Below are positions 1 to 8,898 of a stretch of 64,000 nt of DNA, in pieces. A program made the translations under genes and the position numbers. The stretch comes from Paenibacillus sp. G2S3 (lineage in GTDB: Bacteria > Bacillota > Bacilli > Paenibacillales > Paenibacillaceae). Each line of letters begins with the position of its first letter. The first letter of the stretch is position 1. The stretch is from positions 1,550,001 to 1,614,000 of the forward strand of contig NZ_CP126095.1 in NCBI RefSeq assembly GCF_030123105.1, in the 5' to 3' direction. The notes beneath the pieces are model-generated. The model worked only from the letters and a program-made list of their open reading frames with translations. It did no database searches and was not told the DNA's origin.

Positions 1-31
1 ATTGTTAAGCTCAGATACGGGAGGAAATGCT

Positions 32-649
32 TTGGGAGCTGTAATCACTAAATTTTTTGAATATGGGCAAGCAGAAATCGATTACCTCGGAAGTGTGGAC
101 CCAGTGCTAGGTGCGGCGATGGAGCCAATGGGGAAAGTGGAACGTGTGATTATTCCGGATCTTTTCACTGCGCTTATCTATGCCATAGTGGGTCAGCTAA
201 TATCAGTCAAGGAAGTTCGAACCATCTGGACAAGAATGCAGACTCAATTCGGAGAAATAACTCCACATCAGCTAGCTAAACACACAGCGGATGAGATTCA
301 GGGCTGCGGTATGACGATGAAAAAGGCGGTTTGTATTCATGACATTTCCAAGCTGATTGCTGATGGGGAGTTTAAGCTGGAGGAATTGCATGGGTTATCA
401 GATCAAGAGGTTATTCAAAAACTCATGAAGCTAAAAGGAATTGGCAAGTGGACAGCAGAGATGATGCTAATCAATTGTATGGAGCGCCCAGATGTAGTTA
501 GTTGGGGAGATATCGCTATCCGTCGAGGTATGATGAAGCTGTATGGGCTTGATACGCTTACCAAAGAGCAATTCGAACAATACCGTCTCAGGTACTCACC
601 ACACGGTTCAGTAGCATCCATATATTTATGGGAGATTTCATTTCAATAA
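32..649 (+). CDS. DNA-3-methyladenine glycosylase (AlkA/HhH-GPD family)
   Basis: A base-excision repair glycosylase that would remove alkylated purines. The 205-residue product carries the helix-hairpin-helix LMKLKGIGKWTAEM near residue 140 and, about 20 residues later, the catalytic aspartate context SWGDIAIRRG, as in AlkA. I chose the TTG at 32 because GGGAGG lies 7 bases upstream. The frame is open to the window edge, so a longer N-terminus cannot be excluded. It is shorter than E. coli AlkA (about 280 residues) and lacks that protein's N-terminal domain. The AlkD-like gene follows on the same strand after 22 bases, which fits an alkylation-repair pair. Confidence 0.85.
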   Translation: MGAVITKFFEYGQAEIDYLGSVDPVLGAAMEPMGKVERVIIPDLFTALIYAIVGQLISVKEVRTIWTRMQTQFGEITPHQLAKHTADEIQGCGMTMKKAVCIHDISKLIADGEFKLEELHGLSDQEVIQKLMKLKGIGKWTAEMMLINCMERPDVVSWGDIAIRRGMMKLYGLDTLTKEQFEQYRLRYSPHGSVASIYLWEISFQ

Positions 650-671
650 TTAATAAGCAGGGAGCATTACA

Positions 672-1376
672 GTGGACAAAACAATTAAGGAACAGCTAGT
701 GGAGTTAGCAGATGCGGACTACCAGAAGTTTTCTGCGGCTTTACTTCCGACGATTGATAATGTGATAGGGGTACGTTTACCGGAGCTGCGTAAGCTCGCC
801 AAAACCATTGCAAAGGGGGACTGGAGAGCTTATTTGGAGCACGCCGAGTCTGATTATTTTGAAGAAGTAATGCTGCAAGGTATGGTACTTGGTTATGTGA
901 AGACTGATCTTGAAGAAATTCTGCATTATATTGCAAACTTTATTCCTAAAATCGATAACTGGTCGGTATGTGATAGCTTTTGCACAGGGCTGAAGTTTAC
1001 CTTGAAGAATAAAGAGCAGATGTGGGACTTTATAGTGCCGTACCTTTTATCTGAAAAAGAATATGAAATTCGATTTGCGGTAGTAATGATGCTGAATTTC
1101 TTTATCGAAGAGGCGTACATCAACCAGGTTTTACAACTTCTCGATAAGGTCAGACATGAAGGATATTATGTAAAAATGGCGGTTTCTTGGGCGCTTTCGA
1201 TGTGTTATGTGAAGATGCCTGCGGCTACGATAGGTTATTTGAGAACCAACACTTTAGATGATTTCACCTATAACAAGGCTTTGCAGAAAATCACAGAGTC
1301 TTACCGTGTAGATCCGGAAACGAAAAAAATGATTCGCGGGATGAAGAGGAATAGAAAAAACAAGCCCCTTATTTAG
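672..1376 (+). CDS. DNA alkylation repair protein, AlkD-like HEAT-repeat glycosylase
   Basis: The 234-residue product looks like AlkD, a HEAT-like-repeat glycosylase that removes 3- and 7-alkylated purines without base flipping. The residues known to matter in AlkD are visible: the Trp and Asp of NWSVCDSF near residue 95-100 and the later Trp in VSWALS near residue 175. The length matches the family. It starts at GTG 672 with GGGAG about 8 bases upstream and ends just before a two-way hairpin terminator. It probably forms a two-gene repair operon with the preceding glycosylase. Confidence 0.88.
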   Translation: MDKTIKEQLVELADADYQKFSAALLPTIDNVIGVRLPELRKLAKTIAKGDWRAYLEHAESDYFEEVMLQGMVLGYVKTDLEEILHYIANFIPKIDNWSVCDSFCTGLKFTLKNKEQMWDFIVPYLLSEKEYEIRFAVVMMLNFFIEEAYINQVLQLLDKVRHEGYYVKMAVSWALSMCYVKMPAATIGYLRTNTLDDFTYNKALQKITESYRVDPETKKMIRGMKRNRKNKPLI

Positions 1377-1403
1377 CTCAATAGCTGAGAAATAAGGGAC
1401 TTG
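1361..1403. terminator. Bidirectional hairpin terminator between convergent alkD-like and pspA genes
   Basis: CAAGCCCCTTATTT pairs with AAATAAGGGACTTG around a short loop. It overlaps the end of the AlkD-like gene and serves both convergent genes. Confidence 0.7.
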
Positions 1404-1412
1404 TTAGTATAT

Positions 1413-2096
1413 TTATTTTTTGTCGGTATTGATTTTCCGGTTGCGGATACGTTCAATTTCATCGTCAACAGCACTACGAAGGTTGGGATCAATGGACGAA
1501 GCAACGCCTGCGCCTAAGTTGGATTTATACTTGGAGTTTTCCGCCAGAGCTTCCCACTCGAAAATTTTCTCTTCCATTCGTTCGAAGCCACGTGAAGCAG
1601 TACCTACATTCGGTCCTTTTACACTGTTGCTATGAGGAGCTGAGCTTAGTGTTTCTGTGGCTTGTTGAGCACGAGCGATAAGTTCAGTTCTTTTCGCTTT
1701 AAGATGTTCGCGCTCTTCTTTAGCTCTAGCGATATTGATCTCCAGCTCTGCCAGGGATTGCTGAGTTTGTGCCTGACTATTGATACTCTCTTCCAGCTGT
1801 TCTGCATACCGCAGCTTGGCCATAAGTGCAAGGCGTGCTCTTTCTTCATTTCCTTGCTCAACGGCTTGAACGGCTTCGGCTTCGCTTTGCTCTATCAACT
1901 GTGTATATTCTTGCTTGCGACGTTCCAATACACTCGCTGTAACTTTTAAATCACGCTCATTGCGCTCTGCCGTAGCTATTTCGTTCTCAAGATCGCGTAG
2001 ATACTGACCCGTCAGTAGCACTGGGTTTTCTAATTTGTTCAGACCTTCGTGTAGGGCAGCTTTAGTAAGGGTGGAAATTCTTTTGAATAAACTCAT
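1413..2096 (-). CDS. PspA/IM30 family envelope stress protein
   Basis: The 227-residue protein has the PspA/IM30/LiaH layout: an N-terminal amphipathic helix (MSLFKRISTLTKAALHEGLNKLE), then long charged coiled-coil helices rich in Glu, Ala, Arg and Gln. Family members bind stressed membranes and form large rings or rods. The start ATG has a purine-rich AGGAGA ribosome site. A PspC-domain gene lies 47 bases upstream on the same strand, so the two are likely one envelope-stress operon. The classical PspF activator and pspB are absent, as usual in Firmicutes. Confidence 0.88.
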   Translation of the reverse strand: MSLFKRISTLTKAALHEGLNKLENPVLLTGQYLRDLENEIATAERNERDLKVTASVLERRKQEYTQLIEQSEAEAVQAVEQGNEERARLALMAKLRYAEQLEESINSQAQTQQSLAELEINIARAKEEREHLKAKRTELIARAQQATETLSSAPHSNSVKGPNVGTASRGFERMEEKIFEWEALAENSKYKSNLGAGVASSIDPNLRSAVDDEIERIRNRKINTDKK

Positions 2097-2143
2097 GTTA
2101 TATCTCTCCTTAGTATGTTTGATTGGTACTAAATGACGATCTG

Positions 2144-2362
2144 TTAATAGAAATCATGTCCATCTGAAAAGCTGCCAAAAGGTTCTTTAGGGACGATGAT
2201 ACTGGCGATAAAGTAAAAGATAAGTACGGTACCGAAGCTGAAAAGTGCTGCGGCAACAGTTACGAGACGGATAATTGTGGCATCGATGCCTGACCAACTG
2301 GCAAGACCTCCGCATACACCACTAATCTTCTGGTCACTTCTGGAACGATATAATTTTTTCAT
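2144..2362 (-). CDS. PspC domain membrane protein
   Basis: A 72-residue PspC-type protein. The N-terminus KLYRSRSDQKISGVCGGLASW holds the conserved KxxxGVCGGLA motif, followed by a single hydrophobic transmembrane stretch (VTVAAALFSFGTVLIFYFIASIIVP). It sits in the inner membrane and probably works with the adjacent PspA homologue. The ATG is preceded by AGAGGATG about 12 bases away. Confidence 0.88.
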   Translation of the reverse strand: MKKLYRSRSDQKISGVCGGLASWSGIDATIIRLVTVAAALFSFGTVLIFYFIASIIVPKEPFGSFSDGHDFY

Positions 2363-2649
2363 TTATTATTGTCATCCTCTCTTATGGGGGTGATTGTTAT
2401 TAAGTCTTGCAACCCGCTTGCTTATGTACTCATTGTATAGCCTTTTCGAATGCGGAAAAACGGCCTGAAGGCGGTTTTAAATACCAGACCTGAGTCGAGG
2501 TTCGTTCCCGCAGGAAGGCGGGGGAAATAAGTTCATGATTGTGGATGAACTACAAATCGCGGTTGAAGTTAGGTACAATAAAGAGAGGAATACTTGTGGC
2601 AGTGTCGAAATATGCTTATATATGACTACTACGGAATTGGGGGCTGAAC
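2363..2649. other. Intergenic region between divergent pspC and zinc-ribbon genes
   Basis: This 287-base gap must hold both divergent promoters. I see a small GC hairpin (CCCGC AGGAAG GCGGG, about 2505-2521) and an inverted GTTCAT/ATGAAC pair near 2530-2550. No ORF or clear named operator is visible. Confidence 0.4.
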
Positions 2650-3063
2650 ATGAGCTTTTTTAACAAGGTAAAGGCAGGCGTAAGCGAGGCTGGGAATAAA
2701 GCAAAGACAGTGGTGGAGATCAATCGTTTGAAATTACAGAACAACAGCAAGCAGAATGACATTGACCAGCAGTATCAGGTAATGGGTAAACTGTTGTTTG
2801 AAGCTGTAACACAAGGAGCAGGACCACTGCCGAGTGAGCAGATCGAGAAGAATATTTCCCGTATTCTTGAACTGAAGTCGGAGATTGAGGTCAATCTGCA
2901 GCAAATTGCCGGGTTGTCTGATGTGAAGCATTGTAAAACATGTGGTGGTAATGTGGCAATCGAGGCTCGCTTTTGTCCGAGTTGTGGATCAACTTTTGAA
3001 GTGTCAAATGAACCTATTCGTGATGTAACACCATCGTCGATTACTTTGGATAAGAAAGAGTAA
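2650..3063 (+). CDS. Small coiled-coil protein with C-terminal zinc ribbon
   Basis: A 137-residue soluble protein. The first ~95 residues are helical and charged. Residues ~96-115 form a zinc ribbon with CKTCGG and CPSCGS, two CxxC pairs 15 residues apart. The C-terminus is polar and probably disordered. I do not recognise a specific function; similar proteins are usually annotated as zinc-ribbon domain proteins. A terminator follows 25 bases after the stop, so it is monocistronic. Confidence 0.75.
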   Translation: MSFFNKVKAGVSEAGNKAKTVVEINRLKLQNNSKQNDIDQQYQVMGKLLFEAVTQGAGPLPSEQIEKNISRILELKSEIEVNLQQIAGLSDVKHCKTCGGNVAIEARFCPSCGSTFEVSNEPIRDVTPSSITLDKKE

Positions 3064-3086
3064 ATCTTAATGCTTACAAAAAATAA

Positions 3087-3118
3087 AAGGGCAGCCTTAA
3101 TGGCTGTCCTTTTTTATT
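3087..3118 (+). terminator. Rho-independent terminator after zinc-ribbon gene
   Basis: GGGCAGCC TTAAT GGCTGTCC followed by a run of T. The A-rich left flank lets it also serve the convergent gerKB-like gene. Confidence 0.85.
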
Positions 3119-3136
3119 TTTAAGGAGAAATGATAT

Positions 3137-4240
3137 TTAGTCTTTGGCAGCATGACGTTTCTTAAAATAATACACAATTAGCAACATAAGCGGCAGAACA
3201 AATGCACAGGTGAAATCCCAATCTACCCAATAGGCGGGTATTTCCTTTACATAGAAAATGATGTCTTTGGCAATCAGTTGTGACATACCAAATAACAAAA
3301 ATCCAGTGGGTATAATCAGAGGACGGTGGCTTTTGAGTTTAAATAATTGGGCTGTACCTAATGATAAAGCATAGTAATAAATAGCTGTTTTGAAGTACGT
3401 GCTGATAATCCATGCTGTAGCCATAAGCGCTTCAATACGTTGCAGAGAATTAGCAATATTAATTTTTTGAGCAAGAATATATGCGGCATAAAATTGATGT
3501 TCGGAAGCGTAAACACCAAGAACGGTAATGGAAAAGAATAAGATGAGGTTAAGTCCCAGAGCTCCGATGATCAAGGCTATGAAAATATCCCGGCTTGTTT
3601 TGCTATTCTTCTGAGCATAAGGATAAATCATAAGAAACACGCACAATTCACCAAAGGGATAAAAAACACCATACATCAAAGTATGGAGCATGTCCGGTAC
3701 TGGTGTGTTCATGATGGGGTATAAACGTTCCATTTTGACATCGGGAGTTAGCAGAAGCAGCAGACCGATCAAAAAAACAGCAAACAAAGGGAAAAAGAGC
3801 TGAGCTGCCCGTCCCAATGTTTCCAGACCAAGCCGTACGCCATATACCAGCAGAAAAATGGCCATGAAACGGATAACACCACCGGGTGTTTTCTCGTAAA
3901 TCTGTGTACACATGAAATCTTCAATTTCTCTTATGTATGTGGCGGCGGCAATCAGAAAGAACCCTAGATAGAACAAGGCTACAGCAGTTCCGGCCCATTT
4001 TCCTAAAATTTGTAGGCTAAGCTCGATGATATTCTTGTTAGGTTCAAGGTCTGCTATGCAGAGTAACAATTTTATGGATGCTAAACCTAAAGGAATACTG
4101 ATCAAAGCAGCAATCCATGCATCTTGTTTCGCTCCTGATATCATTAACGCTGGATACACAAGCGCCATATCCCCAATAAAAGTGAATAGCCCGAGTATAA
4201 TCATTTGATTGGTACTAATTCGATCTTTCTCCAAACTCAT
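3137..4240 (-). CDS. Spore germination permease, GerKB/GerAB family
   Basis: The B subunit of a Ger-type nutrient receptor, an amino-acid-permease-like protein of the spore inner membrane. The 367-residue product has about ten hydrophobic helices and the N-terminal pattern ISTNQMIILGLFTFIGD typical of endospore germination permeases. I chose ATG 4240 because GAGGGGG sits just upstream; a TTG 12 bases earlier is the alternative. It is transcribed away from the gerKA-gerKC genes, whereas most receptors are encoded as A-B-C or A-C-B operons. That split arrangement is unusual but the three subunits clearly belong together. Confidence 0.88.
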   Translation of the reverse strand: MSLEKDRISTNQMIILGLFTFIGDMALVYPALMISGAKQDAWIAALISIPLGLASIKLLLCIADLEPNKNIIELSLQILGKWAGTAVALFYLGFFLIAAATYIREIEDFMCTQIYEKTPGGVIRFMAIFLLVYGVRLGLETLGRAAQLFFPLFAVFLIGLLLLLTPDVKMERLYPIMNTPVPDMLHTLMYGVFYPFGELCVFLMIYPYAQKNSKTSRDIFIALIIGALGLNLILFFSITVLGVYASEHQFYAAYILAQKINIANSLQRIEALMATAWIISTYFKTAIYYYALSLGTAQLFKLKSHRPLIIPTGFLLFGMSQLIAKDIIFYVKEIPAYWVDWDFTCAFVLPLMLLIVYYFKKRHAAKD

Positions 4241-4385
4241 ATACCCCCTCAAATGTATTGGACTAGTTTTAGTATGGTTGTAGTTACCAGAATTATGCCA
4301 TTCTGAATTTTTAAGCAGAAAGGAATAATTATCAAAATTAACATCAAACTATACTCATAAATCTAGGTGAAGTGGAGGCTACATC

Positions 4386-5900
4386 ATGAAGAGTTCGGAG
4401 ACTGGTACACTATCAAAGCGATTGAAAACCAATATTGATCAGTTGTACGGATTGCTGGGTGGAAGTTCTGATGTAGTGATAAAAGAATTGCAGATAGAAG
4501 AAAATACTCATATTTCTTTGATTTACATAGATGGTCTTGTGGATACTCAGGTGCTGCATAATTCAATTTTGTATTCTTTGCAGGAACATATTCCTTATGA
4601 ACAGCTAGGGAAGCTTGAGCCCGAGCAGAAAATTGAGATCATTAAGAAACAGATATTAATAGCCGGTGATCTAACCGTCATTGTTGATTTCAGCCAATTT
4701 ATACACGAATTATTGTCCGGTAGTGTAATGCTGCTGCTCGATGGGACATCCACCGCTCTCCGGATCGGTTTACCTGGCTGGGAAGATCGCAATGTAGGGG
4801 AGCCGAGTTCCCAATCGGTTGTACGAGGTCCAATGGAAGGATTCACTGAGAATTTGCGGACGAATACGGCACTGGTGCGGCGGAAAATAAAGGATAGCCA
4901 TTTATGGCTGGAAACCGTTCAGATCGGAAGGGTGACTCAAACCAGTGTATCCATTATGTATCTAAACAACATCGCGAATAAGGATTTGGTGCAAGAAGTA
5001 AAACGCCGTCTGAATAAAATTGATACGGACAGTATTCTCGAAAGTGGATATATTGAAGAATTTATTCAAGAGACGGTATTTACACCTTTTCCTACCGTAT
5101 ACAACAGTGATCGTCCGGATACGATTGCAGCAGGTATTTTGGAAGGAAAAGTGGCCATTCTTGTTGATGGAACTCCTTTTGTACTATTGGTACCCACATT
5201 TTTTGTGGCATTTTTTCAGTCTGCCGAGGATTATTACCAAAGGGCCGATATTGGAACATTGCTGAGATTAGTTCGTTTTATTTCATTTTTTATTACTTTG
5301 CTTGCACCTTCATTGTATGTTGCGATTACTACGTATCATCAGGAGATGATACCGACCAATCTTGTAATCAGTTTAGCTGCCCAGCGGGAGAGTGTTCCTT
5401 TTCCTGCTTTTGTTGAGGCGCTGATCATGGAAATGACTTATGAGATTTTGCGGGAGGCCGGGGTACGGATACCTAAAAATATTGGACAGGCGATTTCCAT
5501 TGTCGGAACGTTGGTGATTGGGCAAGCAGCGGTTGCAGCAGGTTTTATTTCATCTGCAATGGTCATTATTGTATCGCTTACAGCCATTTCTAGTTTTGTT
5601 ATTCCGGAGACAGGAATGTCTATAGCTGCGCGAATGATCCGTTTTGTGCTAATAGCTTTGGCCGGATTTATCGGATTATATGGAATTCTATTCGGTATTT
5701 TTATTATCGTACTGCATTTGTCGAGCTTGCGTTCTTTCGGAATGCCTTACATGAGTCCGCTCGGACCTTATAATTCAAAAGATTTAAAAGACTCTATTTT
5801 TCGCTTTCCGTGGCCTTTTTTAAAGACAAGACCTGCTGAGAACAAGACGCAGAATCTATTTCGTCAAAGTACATCTAGTGATGAGGAATCAACACAATGA
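4386..5900 (+). CDS. Spore germination protein, GerKA/GerAA family
   Basis: The A subunit of the germinant receptor, 504 residues. The N-terminal ~270 residues are soluble and contain the family motif FPTVYNSDRPDT near 235-250. The C-terminal half has about four to five membrane helices with ESVPFPAFVEALIMEMTYEILREAG, a GerA-family signature. It starts at ATG 4386 behind GTGGAGG. Its stop overlaps the start of the GerKC-like gene by 4 bases, which indicates translational coupling. Expression in the forespore under SigG is expected from the family; I could not find a convincing SigG promoter. Confidence 0.93.
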   Translation: MKSSETGTLSKRLKTNIDQLYGLLGGSSDVVIKELQIEENTHISLIYIDGLVDTQVLHNSILYSLQEHIPYEQLGKLEPEQKIEIIKKQILIAGDLTVIVDFSQFIHELLSGSVMLLLDGTSTALRIGLPGWEDRNVGEPSSQSVVRGPMEGFTENLRTNTALVRRKIKDSHLWLETVQIGRVTQTSVSIMYLNNIANKDLVQEVKRRLNKIDTDSILESGYIEEFIQETVFTPFPTVYNSDRPDTIAAGILEGKVAILVDGTPFVLLVPTFFVAFFQSAEDYYQRADIGTLLRLVRFISFFITLLAPSLYVAITTYHQEMIPTNLVISLAAQRESVPFPAFVEALIMEMTYEILREAGVRIPKNIGQAISIVGTLVIGQAAVAAGFISSAMVIIVSLTAISSFVIPETGMSIAARMIRFVLIALAGFIGLYGILFGIFIIVLHLSSLRSFGMPYMSPLGPYNSKDLKDSIFRFPWPFLKTRPAENKTQNLFRQSTSSDEESTQ

Positions 5901-7120
5901 ATAAAAAATTAGCTAGAGGCGTTCTCCGATTGATGATCGCTCTCCAATTTACGTTAGTGCTAAGTGGCTGTTGGGAAAGAAAGGAGCTGAATGAGGTAGC
6001 CTTTGTCCTGGGGATAGGGATCGACAAGGCTGACATTGGTTATACAGTTTCGATGCAGGTCGTTATTCCATCTGCGATTTCCTCACAAGCGAATGGAGGA
6101 GGGGGAGGCAGCGGAGTCCCTGTAGTTGTTTATAAATTTACGGTACCTACGTTTTATGATGCACAGCGTAAGTTGAATCTGGATAGCGCTAGGACGAGTT
6201 ATCTCGGTCATATCCGGGTGTTGGTTATTGGGGAGGAGCTTGCCCGCTCCGGAGTGGGCGAGATACTGGATGTATTTAAAAGAAGTCGGGAACCACGTAT
6301 GGATTTCTACGTGATGGTAGCGAGAGATACAACCGCCAGCGATGTCTTGAAAGTCCTTACACCTATGGATAAATTACCGGCAAACAAATTATTTAGTTCG
6401 CTAGATAATTCTTATAAAGATTCAGCAAAAACAGTCGCCGTCACGCTGGATGATTTTATCGAAAATTTATTATCTCAAGGTGAAAATCCCGTACTGACCG
6501 GAGTGGAAGTTATGGGAGATCCCGAAGAGGGAGAGGACAAAAGCAATGTAGAGCGAACAATGCCTAAGGCGAGATTGGAATACCATACTGTAGCTGTGTT
6601 CAGAAAAGACAAACTAATCGGTTGGCTAAACGAGAGTGAAACGATTGGTTACAATTATATCAACGATAAGGTAACGTCACATTCTGGCCCGGTAGCTGGG
6701 GAAGACGGAAAGCCTATTGTTATCGAAGCGATCCAGGCTTCAACCAAACGCAAAGTGAAATTTATTGATGGGGAGCCGCATATTTACCTTAATGTGAAGG
6801 CGCTTTGCAATATTGAAGAAGTGCAAAGTACAGAGAATTTGGAATTGGAAAGCACCATAAAACGTTTGGAAAAGGAAACAGAAGAACGGATTATAGAGCG
6901 GATGCAAAACACTGTGGAGCAAGTAAATAATCGCTTCAATGTTGATATTATGGGATTTGGACAATCAATCTACCATGCCAGTCCTAAAGCTTGGGCAAAG
7001 CTACAGCAAAAAAAGGGCAACGATTACCTTAAATCATTGCCCATCCATTATAGTGCCTCAGTAGTTATTAACCGCGTAGGTCTGACAGATAATTCTTTTC
7101 TTGAAAAAATCAAGGAGTGA
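5897..7120 (+). CDS. Spore germination lipoprotein, Ger(x)C family (GerKC)
   Basis: The C subunit of the germinant receptor, 407 residues. The signal peptide ends in a lipobox (VLSGCWERKELNE), with Cys near residue 26 for lipidation. The rest matches Ger(x)C lipoproteins, with KRSREPRMDFYVMVARDT around residue 130-150. It overlaps gerKA by ATGA and the next small gene begins within 6 bases of its stop. The lipoprotein would sit on the outer face of the spore inner membrane with the A and B subunits. Confidence 0.93.
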   Translation: MNKKLARGVLRLMIALQFTLVLSGCWERKELNEVAFVLGIGIDKADIGYTVSMQVVIPSAISSQANGGGGGSGVPVVVYKFTVPTFYDAQRKLNLDSARTSYLGHIRVLVIGEELARSGVGEILDVFKRSREPRMDFYVMVARDTTASDVLKVLTPMDKLPANKLFSSLDNSYKDSAKTVAVTLDDFIENLLSQGENPVLTGVEVMGDPEEGEDKSNVERTMPKARLEYHTVAVFRKDKLIGWLNESETIGYNYINDKVTSHSGPVAGEDGKPIVIEAIQASTKRKVKFIDGEPHIYLNVKALCNIEEVQSTENLELESTIKRLEKETEERIIERMQNTVEQVNNRFNVDIMGFGQSIYHASPKAWAKLQQKKGNDYLKSLPIHYSASVVINRVGLTDNSFLEKIKE

Positions 7121-7125
7121 GTCAA

Positions 7126-7356
7126 ATGGTGTTATTGTTTTTTTTGGTGCTTGCCGTAGGTTGTATGGCACTTGATTTGCCTAAATTAATGCGAAAGCGC
7201 CGAGTACGTGATCTTAGCGTATATTTTATATTTTGGATTTTGGGACTTGGCGCGACCGTATGCGCGTTGTTAAAATTGAACATCCCGAGTCCTCTGTATC
7301 TGATTATTTTTATCTATAAGCCAATAAATAATTTATTTGGAGTATGGTTTCATTAA
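7126..7356 (+). CDS. Small membrane protein at the end of the germination operon
   Basis: A 76-residue protein with two hydrophobic segments (VLLFFLVLAVGCMALDLP and YFIFWILGLGATVCALL) separated by a basic KLMRKRRVRD stretch. ATG 7126 was chosen because GGAG lies 8 bases upstream; a GTG at 7117 overlaps that ribosome site. Its position directly behind gerKC, before the operon terminator, resembles the small D-type subunits found with some Ger receptors. A role in germination is inferred from context only. Confidence 0.65.
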   Translation: MVLLFFLVLAVGCMALDLPKLMRKRRVRDLSVYFIFWILGLGATVCALLKLNIPSPLYLIIFIYKPINNLFGVWFH

Positions 7357-7380
7357 CAACGACGGATTTACAAATTATCA

Positions 7381-7448
7381 AACCCCTTAGAATAAGCATC
7401 GGATAAAACTTCTGGTTTATCTGATGAAGTTCTAAGGGGTCTATTTTT
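7381..7448 (+). terminator. Long nested hairpin terminator of germination operon
   Basis: AACCCCTTAGAA pairs with TTCTAAGGGGT, and an inner hairpin CATCGGATAAA/TTTATCTGATG is nested inside. A T-rich tract follows. Confidence 0.85.
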
Positions 7449-7659
7449 ATGACGATCAAAACCAAATTCTCAATGGTTGTAAAAGCAGATTAAAATATTG
7501 ATTGCTATATACAATTAAATACAATAAAGTTGTCATATAGAGGATAATTTTGTCGATTTTTCTGCAAAAATGTTCCAATCCACATTGCATCAGGTGATAT
7601 TAGGGTCTATGAGGTTCGAATCCTCCTCCTGAAAAAGACATAAGAAAGTGGTGCGCATA
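7449..7659. other. Intergenic region upstream of SDR gene
   Basis: AT-rich sequence without an ORF. It ends in the tRNA T-arm-like fragment described separately. A TTGTCGAT near 7549 resembles a Spo0A box but is not convincing alone. Confidence 0.35.
7590..7631 (+). pseudogene. tRNA 3'-end-like fragment (T arm plus acceptor remnant)
   Basis: GAGGTTCGAATCCTC at 7611-7625 is a perfect T stem-loop, followed by CTCCTGA. A TCAGG at 7590 can pair with CCTGA as an acceptor remnant. Only 42 bases separate the ends, so the D and anticodon arms are missing. It cannot be a working tRNA and no CCA follows. It may be a decayed tRNA or an old integration scar. Confidence 0.5.
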
Positions 7660-8433
7660 ATGAGTAGCAACAGATTTGAGAACAAAGTAGTTATTATTAC
7701 AGGTGCAGGTACCGGAATCGGAAAAGCTACAGCCTTAAGAGTAGCAAGAGAGGGCGGTACTGTAGTAGTTGCCAATCGATCAGATGCTGGCGCTAACACA
7801 GTCGAGGAAATCAAGGCTCTAGGTGGGGAAGCGATGTTTGTTCGGTCAGATGTTTCTCTCGAAGCAGACTGCAAAAATATCGTAGATCAAACATTAGCAG
7901 CTTATGGTAAAATTGATTGCCTATATAATAACTCAGCAATTACAGGAGATAATACGGATGTTATAGACTATGATCCGTTGTTGTTTCAAAAAGTGATTCA
8001 GACAAATCTCACTAGCCAATTCTACATGTTGCATTATACATTACCTCATATGAAATCTGGCGCCTCCGTTCTAAACTGCTCCTCTTTGCATGGTATTTTT
8101 ATCGGGATGGCCAATGATGCAGCCTATTCGGCAAGTAAACATGCCATTGTGGGGATGACTAAATCGGTTGCCAAAGAAGTAGGTCACCGGAACATTAGAG
8201 TAAATGCTCTTTGCCCTGGACCTATCCCTACACCAACCATGAACAGATATGAAAAGCTGTTGTCTGACGATGTAGAGATGCTTCAATCTCTTATTGCTTC
8301 TGGAACGGCTCTAGGTAGATATGGTACGCCTGAGGAAGTCGCTGCTTTTGCATGTTTCCTTCTAAGTGATGAGGCTTCGTTTATTACAGGTACAGCACAT
8401 GTGATTGACGGGGGCTATTCCGCAACAAAGTAA
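7660..8433 (+). CDS. SDR family NAD(P)-dependent oxidoreductase
   Basis: A classical short-chain dehydrogenase of 257 residues. The Rossmann motif TGAGTGIG lies near residue 15, NNSA near 90, the catalytic Ser in LNCSSLHG near 140, and the YSASK catalytic Tyr/Lys motif near 153. The LCPGPIPT segment follows, then the C-terminal ITGTAHVIDGGYSA. The best start is ATG 7660, though its ribosome site is weak; GTG 7648 is the alternative. The substrate cannot be told from sequence and the gene has no pathway neighbours. Confidence 0.9.
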   Translation: MSSNRFENKVVIITGAGTGIGKATALRVAREGGTVVVANRSDAGANTVEEIKALGGEAMFVRSDVSLEADCKNIVDQTLAAYGKIDCLYNNSAITGDNTDVIDYDPLLFQKVIQTNLTSQFYMLHYTLPHMKSGASVLNCSSLHGIFIGMANDAAYSASKHAIVGMTKSVAKEVGHRNIRVNALCPGPIPTPTMNRYEKLLSDDVEMLQSLIASGTALGRYGTPEEVAAFACFLLSDEASFITGTAHVIDGGYSATK

Positions 8434-8898
8434 TCATGGATTAATCTACTTATGTAAAAACTAATATATAGTATCTAAGGTTTTGCGGCGTATTCTGATT
8501 TCAAAATCCTGTAGGATGAATGGACTGGAATCGGAAGTCGCACGCAGAGCCTTTTTTAGTTGTCTAAAAAACAGATTCTTCGTATGTTGACAAATTGAAT
8601 GGTTGCAAGAGACAGCAAATACACAAAAATGAATGAATTAAGGAAAATATGACCATGGATTTGTTGGAATTTGTAGAAAATTGTATTTTAATATAAATAA
8701 AAAAAGAAATTTGTCGATAATAATATAGGTAATATGTATTAGTTAATATTCTAGAAAGGGTGTTGTTATAAAAACGATACAGGAAGTAGATGTCGTCGCC
8801 CTGAAAAAGCCTGGGGCGGATATTTTTTGTTTGTGAAGCTACATACATTTCATCTCTATTATTAAAAAAATAACTTTAAAACTTGGAGGAAAAAAATT
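8434..8898. other. Intergenic region upstream of hypothetical gene
   Basis: AT-rich 465-base gap with no credible ORF. It contains a Spo0A-box-like TTTGTCGATAATAATA at about 8710 and a GC hairpin with a T-run at 8797-8828, which could be a leader attenuator for the next gene. Confidence 0.35.
8797..8828 (+). terminator. Possible leader hairpin/attenuator
   Basis: CGCCC and GGGCG pair across a 12-base loop, followed by ATATTTTTTG. It lies 70 bases upstream of the 8899 start, with no gene ending just before it, so attenuation in the leader is possible. Confidence 0.35.

Noticed and set aside
4321..4357. SigG promoter for gerKA
   Set aside because: GAATAA and CTATACT-like boxes are present but the spacing is about 20, too long for confidence.
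8704..8720. Spo0A box upstream of the 8899 gene
   Set aside because: TGTCGAT is a partial match and AT-rich DNA gives such hits by chance; kept only as a remark.
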